Assembly: GCF_002531935.1 (NCBI RefSeq)
Contig: NZ_NWSV01000017.1
Span: forward strand, 1 to 64,000
Origin: Rhizobium chutanense
Lineage (GTDB): Bacteria; Pseudomonadota; Alphaproteobacteria; Rhizobiales; Rhizobiaceae
Length of the DNA stretch: 64,000 bases
Reading direction: 5' to 3'
The notes below the pieces were generated by a model. It made no database searches, was not told the DNA's origin, and saw only the letters and a list, made by a program, of their open reading frames with translations. The position numbers were made by a program, and so were the translations under genes. Shown here piece by piece: positions 43,543-52,697 of the stretch (positions are counted from its first letter, which is position 1; each line of letters begins with the position of its first letter).

Positions 43543-44562
43543 TTAAGCCCGCAAGCCCACGGCTTCTTTACCATTGAGCGCCTGGTGACGCGCCCACTCG
43601 ATCCCGTCTTCGAGCGAGGTTGCCTTGTACGAAAGATCCGTTCCGCCGGAGAAAGCATTCATGAAACGGCGGATCTTTCCATAGCTATTATCAAGCACGG
43701 CATGCGGACGGCCGAGCAGCAGCGAGCAGATATGGACGTGCAGGCGATCGGTGACGATGGCGCGGGCCCGCGAAATCTGGCTGATGCCGCGTTCGAAGCG
43801 GTTGTGGGCTGCGGCATCCAGCCTGCGCAAGGCAATTTCGCTCGGCTTAAAGGCAAGATAGGCCGAAGCGACGCCCAGCTTCTTGGCGATATTCACCTTC
43901 CGTTTCGACTCGGTGATCCAGTCCTCCACCGGGATGTCGGAAGGAATATTGCGATCGGTGCCGCCAACCCGTTCCGCATCTTCACGCAACATGGCGAGGA
44001 CGGGAATCTGCGTCGCCCTTTCCGCAAGCGGGCCGATAGCGAAAGCCATATCGGGGCATAGCCGCACGGTGCAGTCGAAGTGCTTCTCGGAAAATTCCTT
44101 CGATTCTTCGTCGCGCACGAGCAGAACGAAATTCTTGTGACGCCCGATTGCCCGTTTGGACTGCTCGATGCGCTCCGGCGAACTGTAGTGGATCGACTGC
44201 GGGAACTGGATGATCTGCCGATCCGGGAAACGCTCCATGATCATTTCGCGGAAATCCTGGTGGGCTACCCAGATATCGCCGAAATTGCCGCCGCCGTGGA
44301 TGAAGATCGGGCCGGTGGGAACCCGCCGTTTCAGTTCGTCGGCGGAGAAGTCGTACAGCCTGGAAACATAGTCCGGGCGCTTGCCGAAGCGATCCTTGAG
44401 ATAGGCCATCTCACCCAGCCAGATCGCCGAGTCGCCGCAGTTGCGGATGTCCGGAAAGTCCAGAATGGCGAGCGGTTCCTCGCGCGAGACATAGTCTTTC
44501 AGGCAATCATGGATCATGCCGTTGAGTTTTGCGATCAGCTCAGATCTGGATTGGCTGGTCAT
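43543..44562 (-). CDS. polysaccharide pyruvyl transferase family protein
   Basis: 339 residues with the PS_pyruv_trans plan: DFPDIRNCGDSAIWLGEMAYL at the N-terminus, FIHGGGNFGDIWVAHQDFR with the GGGNxG motif, IIQFPQSIHYSS, and the C-terminal ITDRLHVHICSLLLGRPHAVLDNSYGKI, which carries the catalytic-site His and Arg. The family adds ketal pyruvate to glycans, making them acidic. This is one of two such proteins in the operon. Confidence 0.87.
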   Translation of the reverse strand: MTSQSRSELIAKLNGMIHDCLKDYVSREEPLAILDFPDIRNCGDSAIWLGEMAYLKDRFGKRPDYVSRLYDFSADELKRRVPTGPIFIHGGGNFGDIWVAHQDFREMIMERFPDRQIIQFPQSIHYSSPERIEQSKRAIGRHKNFVLLVRDEESKEFSEKHFDCTVRLCPDMAFAIGPLAERATQIPVLAMLREDAERVGGTDRNIPSDIPVEDWITESKRKVNIAKKLGVASAYLAFKPSEIALRRLDAAAHNRFERGISQISRARAIVTDRLHVHICSLLLGRPHAVLDNSYGKIRRFMNAFSGGTDLSYKATSLEDGIEWARHQALNGKEAVGLRA

Positions 44563-44592
44563 TCTGCCTCTCTTGTTGATGTTCGTTTCGCT

Positions 44593-46095
44593 TCAGGCCG
44601 ACTTGGGTACGGCAATACGTTTGGCTTTTGACAGGAACTTGACAAAGATACGCTGAACTTCGGTTTCCGGGCCATCTGGCTTCTTCATCGCGAGCCAAAG
44701 GACAAGGCTCGATCCGAGATAGATGATGCCGCCCGTGATGACGAGGAAGGCGAGATAAACGGCCAAGTGCAGCTTATCGGTGGGCATGCTGATAAGATGC
44801 GACAATCCCCAGACGCCGGCGGCCATCAAGGCGACGCTGGCAAGCGCGCGGAAATTGGCTGCGAGTTGCTGGAAGAATGGCAGATTGATCAAACGCTTGA
44901 CGAGAAGCATATTGACCGCGGTGGAAATCAGGCCCGTCAATACGCGGGCATAGACGACGCCCGGCAGCCCGGCCATCATCAGGCCGGCGATGATGATGGG
45001 AACACGAACCACCAGCATCTGCGTATCGCGGATGAACAGCAGCTTTGTATGGCCCTTTGCCATGCCCAGCGGCTGGACAAGCGAACCGAGGGTCTGCAAG
45101 GCAAACACCGATGCCAGCGCCTGGACGATGAAGATAGCCGGAACCCACTTTTCTCCCAGGGCAAGCCGCATCATCGGATCGGCAACCACCGCCATGCCGA
45201 TGCCGGCCGGAAGTGCGACCGCCGCCAGCAGCGCCTGCGCGCGCTGATAGGCTGCGACAAGCCGGACCGGATCGTTGCGGACTTTTGAAAAGCCCGGATA
45301 AATCGTCTGGTTCAATGGCGCCGTCGCCTCGCGCGTCGGCAGCGTCGACAGGGTGTTGCCGACGGTATAGTGGCCAAGCTGCGTGGCGCCCAGCATCTTG
45401 CCGATCAGCAGATACTCGATCCGCCAGTTCAGCGTGTTGACGATCTGTCCGGCCGTCAGCCACACCGAGAAGGAAAACAATTCCCGGGCATGGCGGAAGG
45501 TTATGCGCGGCCAGAATGGCAAGACGGTGTAGGATACGATGATATTGGTCACCTGATAGGCGAGCGTGCCGATCACGAGCGCCCAATAACTCTGATAGAT
45601 GGCGGCAATTGCTACCGTCACGACAAAACCGACCAGCTTTTGCGAGACGTTGAGCACGAACTCCTGCCAGAAGATCAGATCGCGCTGGAGCATGACGCGG
45701 CGTGGATTGGCGAGACCACTCAGGAGCAGGCTGAAACTCAGAGCGAGCATGACGCTGGTCAGCCGCGGCTCGTTGTAAAATTCGGCGATCGGATAAGACG
45801 CGGCGGCAAATAGCAGCGCCAAAATGGCGCTTCTTGTCACGCTCAATGTCCAGACCGCGCTGAAGTGGGTTTCGCTGGGAGATTCGTGGCGGATGAGCGC
45901 CTGATTGAGCGAGAGTTCGGTGACTGAACTCAAGATGACCTGGATCGTCGTCGCAATGGCGACGAGACCGAAATCCGCCGGTACGAGATACCAGGCGAGC
46001 ACAAAGGTGCTGAGTGCCGAAAGCCCGTTGACGATGGCGCGCGACAGGCTCAGCCACATGCTGCCCTGGATCAGTCGGTCGGTGACGCTGCTCAT
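44593..46095 (-). CDS. Wzx-type polysaccharide flippase (lipopolysaccharide biosynthesis protein)
   Basis: 500 residues from ATG 46095; the longer frame is not supported. It has about 12-14 hydrophobic helices of the MATE-like/PST family (SMWLSLSRAIVNGLSALSTFVLAWYLVPADFGLVAIA at the start, matching WzxC/ExoT-like proteins). The fold, with a 14-TM plan, moves undecaprenyl-linked repeat units across the inner membrane, upstream of the Wzy-like polymerase. The last 35 residues are cytoplasmic and Lys-rich. Confidence 0.88.
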   Translation of the reverse strand: MSSVTDRLIQGSMWLSLSRAIVNGLSALSTFVLAWYLVPADFGLVAIATTIQVILSSVTELSLNQALIRHESPSETHFSAVWTLSVTRSAILALLFAAASYPIAEFYNEPRLTSVMLALSFSLLLSGLANPRRVMLQRDLIFWQEFVLNVSQKLVGFVVTVAIAAIYQSYWALVIGTLAYQVTNIIVSYTVLPFWPRITFRHARELFSFSVWLTAGQIVNTLNWRIEYLLIGKMLGATQLGHYTVGNTLSTLPTREATAPLNQTIYPGFSKVRNDPVRLVAAYQRAQALLAAVALPAGIGMAVVADPMMRLALGEKWVPAIFIVQALASVFALQTLGSLVQPLGMAKGHTKLLFIRDTQMLVVRVPIIIAGLMMAGLPGVVYARVLTGLISTAVNMLLVKRLINLPFFQQLAANFRALASVALMAAGVWGLSHLISMPTDKLHLAVYLAFLVITGGIIYLGSSLVLWLAMKKPDGPETEVQRIFVKFLSKAKRIAVPKSA

Positions 46096-46245
46096 GGGCG
46101 AACCGCTCCTGAGGTCTGGGACATCGACCATTTAAGCGGGCCGCATACCGATCCAAAATGCCTCTGCCCCGGGCGGGCGCAGAGGGGATTGATGGAGTTG
46201 GAAAGCATCATGCTTTGTTGCCTCGTCACGAAACCGATTGCGACC

Positions 46246-47148
46246 TTAAAGGGCGCTTGCCGTTTTCTTGGAAAAATCTTGCTTCAGCCGATCGAGCTCG
46301 ACCAGCATTTTCTCGTGCGCTCTTGCGATAGCCTCATCGGTGCTGAGCTGGCCCGGCTTTTCTGCCACCCGCTGCAACGTCTTGACCGTCGATCCCAAGA
46401 CATAGTTGCCCGTGAGTTGGCGGATCCGGCGGTGACGGAACGTGATGTTCTTCAACAGGGTGGTGTTTTTCCGCACCAGCGACGCTCCGACCTCGACCAG
46501 GTTCGACGGGCCGATCGGATCGAAATCGATTTCCAGATCGAGCGCACTCGCCCAATCGTACCACTTGGCGCGGTTGCCCGGCGCGATCGGCCGGATCGCC
46601 CGCCACGGCACGCGCAACGCGTCCGATATGATGCAGCCATGCATCGCCTCGGAGACGACTTTATGTGATGTGCTGATTTCGGTCAGAACCTTTTCCACCG
46701 ACCAGCGCGGATCAATATAGTGGATGCCGGCGAGCTCGCAGACCTTGTCCCAGCTGCCGTACATGGCGCTTTCATAGTGCGGCATGAAGGAGACGGGGTA
46801 GCGCTTCTCGATTTTCGACGCATCCCAGCAACTGCGCGTCAGGATGCCGGAATCGCCGATGGCGTAGTTCGGATCGATGCCGAGGACCTCGGCGGTCTTC
46901 TTTCCGCGCACGAAATAGAAGGTCCAGTTGCCGTCGACCTTCGGCGGGTTGGTGTAGCCGCCATAACCCGAGCCGAAGACGATCTTCTGCATGTTCGGGT
47001 CGAAATTGTCGTAGAGAATCGAACCGATGCCGAGGAAAAGCTGGCCTTCGTCATCGTCGAAGAAGCCGGGCAGCAGGCGCTCCCAGAGCCAATGGTTCAG
47101 TTCGTCGCCAAAATTCTCGTGTTTCCCACGATAGGCAAACATCTTCAT
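46246..47148 (-). CDS. polysaccharide pyruvyl transferase family protein (PssM/PssK-like)
   Basis: 300 residues from ATG 47148; in-frame sequence upstream overlaps the acetyltransferase gene and was not used. MKMFAYRGKHENFGDELNHWLWERL is the start of the ExoV/PssM-type subgroup. FGSGYGGYT occupies the place of the GGG motif, and HKVVSEAMHGCIISDALRVPWRAI holds the conserved His-Gly of the active site. Overlaps the acetyltransferase start by 4 nt. Likely adds pyruvate to a different sugar than the pyruvyltransferase at 43.5 kb. Confidence 0.83.
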   Translation of the reverse strand: MKMFAYRGKHENFGDELNHWLWERLLPGFFDDDEGQLFLGIGSILYDNFDPNMQKIVFGSGYGGYTNPPKVDGNWTFYFVRGKKTAEVLGIDPNYAIGDSGILTRSCWDASKIEKRYPVSFMPHYESAMYGSWDKVCELAGIHYIDPRWSVEKVLTEISTSHKVVSEAMHGCIISDALRVPWRAIRPIAPGNRAKWYDWASALDLEIDFDPIGPSNLVEVGASLVRKNTTLLKNITFRHRRIRQLTGNYVLGSTVKTLQRVAEKPGQLSTDEAIARAHEKMLVELDRLKQDFSKKTASAL

Positions 47149-47651
47149 CGTGCTTCTCCAGTCGGCAAGTGCGTCACGATCGGCGTGACCGTTTCGTCCT
47201 CGCGGGCCATGCGTCCGTAACGTGAAATGATCTTGATGTCGCTGCGGATGATCTTTGCCGGATTGCCGGCCACGAGCGAACGCGGCGGAACGCTCTTGGT
47301 CACCACCGAGCCCGAGCCGATGACGCATTCGTCACCGATCTCGACACCGGGCAGAATGATGCTGCGGGCGCCGATGAAGCAGCGTTTGCCGATTCTCGTA
47401 TGAAGGTAGAGCCCGCGCGTGAGGTCGTGCGTGAGGATCGCCGCCTCAAAGGCGACATAGGTTTCCGCACCGATATGCACGCCTCTCGGGTTGGTCTTGT
47501 CGAACCGCACGCTCAGCGAAAAGCTGGCGGTCGGATCGATGTCCATTCCCCAGAACTTCGTATAATAGAGCCATTTGGCGGTCACAATTCCGTTCCGCAG
47601 CGGCCGAAATACGTTCAGTCCCCACTTCGGCTTTTTTCCTGTCTGCACCAT
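47145..47651 (-). CDS. hexapeptide-repeat acetyltransferase (WcaF/NodL type)
   Basis: 168 residues from ATG 47651, which overlaps the stop of the preceding GT4 gene (TGATG); upstream frame extension was discarded. Left-handed beta-helix rungs: VHIGAETYVAFEAAILTHD, LHTRIGKRCFIGARSIILPGVEIGDECVIGSGSVVTKSVPP. The hexapeptide motifs and GNPAKII tail mark an O-acetyltransferase using acetyl-CoA. It probably decorates the polysaccharide repeat unit. Confidence 0.87.
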   Translation of the reverse strand: MVQTGKKPKWGLNVFRPLRNGIVTAKWLYYTKFWGMDIDPTASFSLSVRFDKTNPRGVHIGAETYVAFEAAILTHDLTRGLYLHTRIGKRCFIGARSIILPGVEIGDECVIGSGSVVTKSVPPRSLVAGNPAKIIRSDIKIISRYGRMAREDETVTPIVTHLPTGEAR

Positions 47652-48802
47652 CAAGTCCGACCCCGGCTGGAAAATTCGTCTAGCACGGAACTGTAATAGT
47701 CCTCGAGCATCCCCGTCTGACGACGTAAGTCGAAGCGCTCGGCCACCAGAAGCGGTGCCCGCGCGCTGAAGGCTGTCCACAGAGCCTGGTCGTTGAGCAG
47801 TCTTCCGACCGCTTCCGCCATTCCTGCGACATCCCGCTCCTCCACGAGATAACCAGTTTTCCCCTCTTCGATCGCCTCGCCCACGCCTCCCGAGCGAAAT
47901 GCGACGACCGGAGTCCCGACGGCTTCCGCCTCCAGATTGGCGAGGCCGAAAGCTTCCGCGTGACCATTGTCGAGGGTCACGCTTCCATGGAGATAAAGCT
48001 CAGCACTGGCTAGCAGATCCCTTATCTCAGTCTGCGACAGATTTTCATGGATCGTGACGCTTGGCAAGGAACGACGCGCCAGTGCCTCGATTTCCTCTTT
48101 CAACGGACCCTGGCCGACCATGACAAATTCGACCGGAGTGCCCGCAGCCGCCACGCGGGACAGCGCGTCGATCATGAATCGATGGCCCTTGTAGTCGACG
48201 AATCGGGCAATTGAAACCACCAATCCTTTTTTTCGGGGCCGGGGCTCCATTTTGAAGAGATCGAGATCGATGCCGATATGATGGCGAAAGACCCGGTCGG
48301 CGCGAAAGCCGAGCGCCAGCAGCCGGTCGCGGATGAAGTCGGAAACGGCGATGTTCCAGCTGTTCCAGCCGGCCATCTCGCTGCGGCCTTTGGCGAAGAA
48401 GCGCACCTGATTGAAGCCGCCGGGCTTTTTCGGGTCGCCGCCATAGGTAGCGTCGAAACCGTGGAAGGTCGTGACCAGCGGTTTGCCGGCGGCGCGTGCC
48501 AAGGGCCCGATGACATAACCGTTTTTGCCGAAATGGGCGTGAACGAGATCGGCATTGCCGATCGCCGGAAAGAGGGAGGGCAGGCCGATCTGCGGGATTT
48601 TCAGAAGCAGTTCGCCGGCCCGCGCAACGGGAGACCGACGGATGTCATGAACCGGAACGGTGGACTTTTTGGTATGGGCAGAAGAAATTCGTGAGCCGGC
48701 AAGAATTTCAGCTTCGAACGAACGAAATGCCACCGCCTGGTTCAGAACAAAGGCCTGGCTGGCAGGCAAAAATTTTTCCACGTAAATAACGGCTTTTCTC
48801 AT
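47651..48802 (-). CDS. glycosyltransferase family 4
   Basis: 383 residues, GT-B fold. N-terminal acceptor domain with VHAHFGKNGYVIGPLARA and TTFHGFDATYGG. The C-terminal nucleotide domain has RKKGLVVSIARFVDYKGH, the segment FVMVGQGPLKEE, and the EAFGLANLEAEAVGTPVVAFRSGGVGEAIEEG signature with the E-x7-E motif typical of retaining GT4 enzymes. It opens the coupled series ending with the pyruvyltransferase and acetyltransferase. Confidence 0.9.
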   Translation of the reverse strand: MRKAVIYVEKFLPASQAFVLNQAVAFRSFEAEILAGSRISSAHTKKSTVPVHDIRRSPVARAGELLLKIPQIGLPSLFPAIGNADLVHAHFGKNGYVIGPLARAAGKPLVTTFHGFDATYGGDPKKPGGFNQVRFFAKGRSEMAGWNSWNIAVSDFIRDRLLALGFRADRVFRHHIGIDLDLFKMEPRPRKKGLVVSIARFVDYKGHRFMIDALSRVAAAGTPVEFVMVGQGPLKEEIEALARRSLPSVTIHENLSQTEIRDLLASAELYLHGSVTLDNGHAEAFGLANLEAEAVGTPVVAFRSGGVGEAIEEGKTGYLVEERDVAGMAEAVGRLLNDQALWTAFSARAPLLVAERFDLRRQTGMLEDYYSSVLDEFSSRGRT

Positions 48803-48836
48803 GAATCTGTGGACATCTCCGTTGTCGTCTTGCGCA

Positions 48837-49910
48837 TCACATCGCCTCTATTGCCCGTCGGATGCCATCAACCGCACTTCTCGGCGTATTGTTTGCGTCG
48901 TAAAGATTAACGCGCTTCGTGCACGCCGCATCCCGATCGGCGCCCTTCTCATCGGGCTCGCCGTATCTTTCCGACATGCCCCATACCGTCACGCCTTTCA
49001 AGTCGCCACGCTCGGCGGCCACAGCGATCACATCACCGAAAATATCGGCGTATGACGCCGGCGAAAAGCCTTTGTCGCGGTTCAGGAAGTGGCAGGACGC
49101 ATCCAGTTCGGTGATGAAGATGCCGACCCCCATATCCTTCAGGGCCGCGCAGAACCGCCCCATTCCTTCCGGGTCGATCCGGTCGAGACCGGGACGGAAA
49201 TGCGCCTGCAGCCCCACCGCGTTGATCGGCGTTTTCCGGGCGACGAGATCCCCGACGATTTTCAGGATGCGCCCCCGCTTCTGTTCGAACACGTCGGATT
49301 TTTTCTCCAGATGCGTTTCGTTGAGCACCAGCGTCGCACCGGGATTGGCCTGATGTGCCATGTCGAAACTCATACGGATATAATCGTCGCCAAGAAGGCG
49401 GCGGAAAACACAATCCCGCAGATCCGGCGCATCATATTCCAACGGCTCGTTCACCACATCCCAAGCGTCGATCGAGTTCTTATAGCGAGTGACAACCTGT
49501 TTTATATGACGGTTCATCGTCGCCTGAATGGTCTTCGCGTCGGTGATATCAGACACCCACTCCGGGACGCGATACCAGATCAACGTATGGCCATAAACCT
49601 TCATGTTGTTTTTTCGTGCAAATGCAACCATCCGGTCGGCGCTTGCGAAGCTGAAAACACCCGGCCTCTTTTCCGTCGCAGTCCATTTCAGCTCGTTTCG
49701 CGGCGTTATCGAATTGACGTTGCCGATGTAGATTTCGGAAGCGATCGGATCGTTGATGTTCTGCAGATCGATTGCCGATCCGAATCGGAACGCCTTGCTG
49801 TCGGCAAGCGCGCGCAGCCCTTTTTCCGGAGGCATCTGTGCCAGGGCCTGGCCTGCGCGGACATACAACAGGGCGAGCGGAACCGAGGCGAGGAAACGTC
49901 TTCTCTTCAT
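48837..49910 (-). CDS. endo-1,4-beta-xylanase-like glycanase, GH10
   Basis: 357 residues from ATG 49910. N-terminus MKRRRFLASVPLALLYVRAG has the twin-Arg layout of a Tat signal (RRRFL), so folded export is possible. GH10 catalytic residues are both present: acid/base Glu155 in WDVVNEP and nucleophile Glu269 in IFITELDA. NELKW near 72-76 and HTLIWYRVPEW also fit. It cuts beta-1,4-linked backbones. In this cluster a role in trimming or turnover of the cell's own polymer is more likely than xylan use; in S. meliloti other families (GH16 ExoK) do this. Confidence 0.88.
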   Translation of the reverse strand: MKRRRFLASVPLALLYVRAGQALAQMPPEKGLRALADSKAFRFGSAIDLQNINDPIASEIYIGNVNSITPRNELKWTATEKRPGVFSFASADRMVAFARKNNMKVYGHTLIWYRVPEWVSDITDAKTIQATMNRHIKQVVTRYKNSIDAWDVVNEPLEYDAPDLRDCVFRRLLGDDYIRMSFDMAHQANPGATLVLNETHLEKKSDVFEQKRGRILKIVGDLVARKTPINAVGLQAHFRPGLDRIDPEGMGRFCAALKDMGVGIFITELDASCHFLNRDKGFSPASYADIFGDVIAVAAERGDLKGVTVWGMSERYGEPDEKGADRDAACTKRVNLYDANNTPRSAVDGIRRAIEAM

Positions 49911-50115
49911 TCTATCTCTCAACTGTTGGCTTTTTTCATGTCTGCGGCGGAATTTTAAAGGACCGGGCTCGTCAAACGGTCGATCGCGGAGTACGCGTTC
50001 AATTCGGCAGAGTAATGCAACCTCGAATATAGTTTCGCCATGGGGGATATTGTCAGTCTCTGCTAGACTTGCCGGCCTGCTCCAAGATATGAATCGTTTT
50101 TGGAGGGCGCCCGGG

Positions 50116-50490
50116 ATGGAAGAGTGGACTGGCTACCTGATAAGCTGTTTTCATATTGCACTGCAAAATGCCGTTTTTTTTATGGCGGCGGTTCGAAACG
50201 ACCTGGCTTTTCTCGCTGATTGGCAGTTCGCAGCCCTCGTTCTCGGCGTCATCGCCATCATTGTCCTCCTGACTGCCGCGCTCGTCAGAACGTCCTGGCG
50301 GTTGCGCCGATCGGAGATCGTCATCCGGTCGCTGAACGACGATCTTGCGCAGGCCACGCAGGATCTCAATGTCGAACGTGTCTGGCGCCTGGCGGGCGGA
50401 GACAGCACCGAACGGCCGAGCGCGGACAGCCTGCAAGAGCTTTACAAGATTTTGGCGAGACATCACGACGATGCAAGTTCTATGGCGTGA
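50116..50490 (+). CDS. hypothetical membrane protein, 124 aa
   Basis: Start ATG 50116 has GGAGG nine bases upstream; another ATG at 50089 lacks one. One strong membrane helix (residues about 42-64, FAALVLGVIAIIVLLTAALV) follows an N-terminal amphipathic region. The tail of about 60 residues is acidic and helical (RSLNDDLAQATQDLNVERVWRL). No known family. It is divergent from the GH10 gene and lies next to the minus-strand protein at 50.6-51.5 kb. Confidence 0.55.
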   Translation: MEEWTGYLISCFHIALQNAVFFMAAVRNDLAFLADWQFAALVLGVIAIIVLLTAALVRTSWRLRRSEIVIRSLNDDLAQATQDLNVERVWRLAGGDSTERPSADSLQELYKILARHHDDASSMA

Positions 50491-50607
50491 TAAGCCGGCG
50501 CATGTCGCGCGGCCGGAAACCGAGAGCGCGTCGCATCGACTTGCTTCATGCAGCCCGCTTTAGCTCCCCGTTGTCCCGGAGCTGCTGCGCACGACCGGCG
50601 ACAGGCA

Positions 50608-51513
50608 TCAATGCCGAGATTGCGGGTGTTCTGCTGGGGCCTCGGCATCGGCGGGCGTCGATATTGATTTCGGCTGCATAGATTCCGGCTGCGGGATGCC
50701 GGTCTCGGCCGTCGGGTCCGGCGATGGTAGCCATATTCTGCTGGCGAAATAATTTCTCGTTCTTTTCTGCGGTCCCGAGGCCGCATCCAGCGACAGCGTG
50801 AAATTATAGCGGCCGGCGTTGAGCACCTCATGGGTGAAGCTGATGCTGGCTCCGAAGCCGTCTTCCTTGACGTCCCTGAGATTTTTAATCGCATTCAGCG
50901 TCTCGTGAAAATCGAGCCATTGCGGTTGCCGCAGCATGGTTTCGAAAATTCGCAGAATAGCTGGATCGAGTTGGCCATTCTGATCCGTCTCGGGGTTGAT
51001 GATTTTCACCCGCATATTGTTGATCGTGCCGGCGGCGTCGCCGCGAACGATGACGAAGACGGAGTTCGGAAGCTGATCCTTCTCCCGCTTGCCGCTATGC
51101 TCGAAAAAGCATTCGAACGTATCGGCGTTAAAGCTCGCCGGCGCCCAATCGCTGGTTTGAATGCCGGCAGCGCGCAGCGCCGCACACATTGCCGGCCCGG
51201 ATATCCGCCATGTCCTGAGAAAAGTCGACGCGGTCTGTGCCATCGGTGGCTCGATAATGTGCACAGGAAGCGTGAAGGCGGCCGGAGGCGTCGGGCGGGG
51301 AGGGGCTTTGGGCGGCGGCGGCTTGACTTCAGGGGGAAAGAGATCGAAGCCAAAATAATGGCCGACCGTCTTCAAGTGTTTCATATCGTTGGAAAGAAGC
51401 ACCGTCCCCATGATCAGCGAGAGGGAGATCGTCAGCAGCAACCAGAAGACCACGGGAATCTTCGGTTTTCCCACCGGCTGTTTGGCATTTGCGGACGATG
51501 AATTCTCGGGCAA
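50608..51513 (-). CDS. hypothetical inner-membrane protein with Pro-rich stalk
   Basis: 301 residues from TTG 51513 (GGAG upstream). A short cytoplasmic N-terminus and one helix (VVFWLLLTISLSLIMGTVLL, about 20-40) are followed by a Pro-rich stalk (PPEVKPPPPKAPPRPTPP). Then comes a periplasmic domain of about 180 residues with two Cys (AMCAALRAAGI, TFECFFEHSG). The topology resembles a TonB-like or trimeric anchor, but no family was recognised. It is probably a rhizobial lineage-specific protein of the polysaccharide region. Confidence 0.6.
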   Translation of the reverse strand: MPENSSSANAKQPVGKPKIPVVFWLLLTISLSLIMGTVLLSNDMKHLKTVGHYFGFDLFPPEVKPPPPKAPPRPTPPAAFTLPVHIIEPPMAQTASTFLRTWRISGPAMCAALRAAGIQTSDWAPASFNADTFECFFEHSGKREKDQLPNSVFVIVRGDAAGTINNMRVKIINPETDQNGQLDPAILRIFETMLRQPQWLDFHETLNAIKNLRDVKEDGFGASISFTHEVLNAGRYNFTLSLDAASGPQKRTRNYFASRIWLPSPDPTAETGIPQPESMQPKSISTPADAEAPAEHPQSRH

Positions 51514-51844
51514 GCTTGTCTTCTCCGGTGCGAGAAGGGTTTCGATCGGGCTGTCTGAATCCAGCAGTATACATCTATCCGTTAAATATCTTTGGCTTCA
51601 TGTCGGCAATTGGGCACCTTTGTGCCTGCAATCCGGACGGGGACGATAGATTTCGCCGGAGGCGCTGCATGCCACCTCCATCGGAAATTGCTCGCGCTGC
51701 ATGGTTTTTCGTGTGTCGGTTTTATTTATTTATAATAAAATCAAAGATTTATATTTCTAGCGTCATTGCAATTCGGTGCATCCAACCAAATTTTCGACGT
51801 ATTTTTTGATAGGTTTGCCGCGCAATCGCCGAGGGAGAGGGGAA
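51514..51844. other. 331-bp intergenic region
   Basis: No gene found. Positions 51720-51760 are a strongly AT-rich tract (TTTATTTATTTATAATAAAA) close upstream of the methyltransferase gene and probably contain its promoter. Confidence 0.45.
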
Positions 51845-52477
51845 ATGTCCGTCGAGCTTGATGCAACGACCTATGTTCACGCCAAACCGACAACCGCGCA
51901 TTCCTACATCCTGCCTGCAGTGCTCGATGTGCTGGAGAGTCATTTCGACGGTTTTGCGGAACGCGACGTCTTTGATTTGGGATGTGGCACCGGCGGAGCA
52001 GCCGCCGCTCTTGCGGCCAGGGGTTATTACGTCGTCGGTGTCGATCCTTCCAGCGATGGTATCGCCAAGGCCAATATCAGTTATCCCGAACTGCCGCTGA
52101 ACGTCGGCTCGGCCTATGACGATCTTTCCCGGGAGTACGGGACATTCAACGTTGTCATCAGCCTTGAAGTGATCGAGCATGTCTACGATCCCAGGGCATT
52201 CACCTCGACGATGTACGATCTCGTCAAGCCGGGCGGCGTCGCCGTGATGTCGACGCCCTATCACGGTTATCTGAAGAACCTTGTGCTGGCTGCGATGGGA
52301 AAAATGGATGATCACTTCATGCCGTTGAAGGATCATGGACATATCAAGTTCTGGTCGAAGAGCACACTGAGCACCCTGTTGCTCGAAGCCGGCTTCGGCA
52401 ATCTGCGTTTTGAATATGTCGGGCGGATCCCGGTTTTGGCCAAGTCGATGATCGCCGTCGCTCGAAAGCCTCTTTAG
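51845..52477 (+). CDS. class I SAM-dependent methyltransferase (UbiG/WbbD-like)
   Basis: 210 residues from ATG 51845 (GAGGGGAA upstream). Rossmann methyltransferase motif I VFDLGCGTGGAAAALAARG (about 43-61), motif II VVGVDPSSDGI, motif IV VVISLEVIEHV and motif post-II LVKPGGVAVMSTPYHGYLKN. These resemble small-molecule O- or C-methyltransferases such as UbiG. Substrate is not evident; it may methylate a sugar or quinone. It ends 220 bp before the RiPP-type operon and is read in the same direction, but the gap includes a candidate promoter. Confidence 0.8.
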   Translation: MSVELDATTYVHAKPTTAHSYILPAVLDVLESHFDGFAERDVFDLGCGTGGAAAALAARGYYVVGVDPSSDGIAKANISYPELPLNVGSAYDDLSREYGTFNVVISLEVIEHVYDPRAFTSTMYDLVKPGGVAVMSTPYHGYLKNLVLAAMGKMDDHFMPLKDHGHIKFWSKSTLSTLLLEAGFGNLRFEYVGRIPVLAKSMIAVARKPL

Positions 52478-52631
52478 AGACTGCGTAGGAGCGGCGCGGG
52501 TTTCGGCAGAGTTCCGCCGGGCGAGGGAAGGTGGTGCGCATCCCTTCGGGGGCATCCAAGGAAATAATCCACAGGTTGTCTTTTACTCCGCGTAACGCTG
52601 AAAAAATTCCTTACGAAATATTTACTTTTAG

Positions 52632-52660
52632 TTGCATTCTTGCTTAAACTCTCCATTATA
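52632..52660 (+). promoter_or_regulatory. candidate promoter of the RiPP operon
   Basis: TTGCAT, 17 bp, ATTATA lies 38 bp before the start codon of the regulator gene. Spacing is ideal for a housekeeping promoter, and the -10 box is imperfect. Upstream, CGTAA and TTACG (52595-52615) form a short inverted repeat that could be an operator. Confidence 0.35.
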
Positions 52661-52697
52661 CGGCTGAGCATGCTGATAAAGTGGGAGACTTGTTCAC

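Noticed and set aside
42862..44061. 399-codon plus-strand frame across two polysaccharide genes
   Set aside because: Antisense to a GT-A protein and a pyruvyltransferase that both have conserved motifs.
44774..46156. 460-codon minus-strand frame over the Wzx gene
   Set aside because: Shifted-frame shadow of the flippase; rich in Arg, Gln and His with no hydrophobic pattern.
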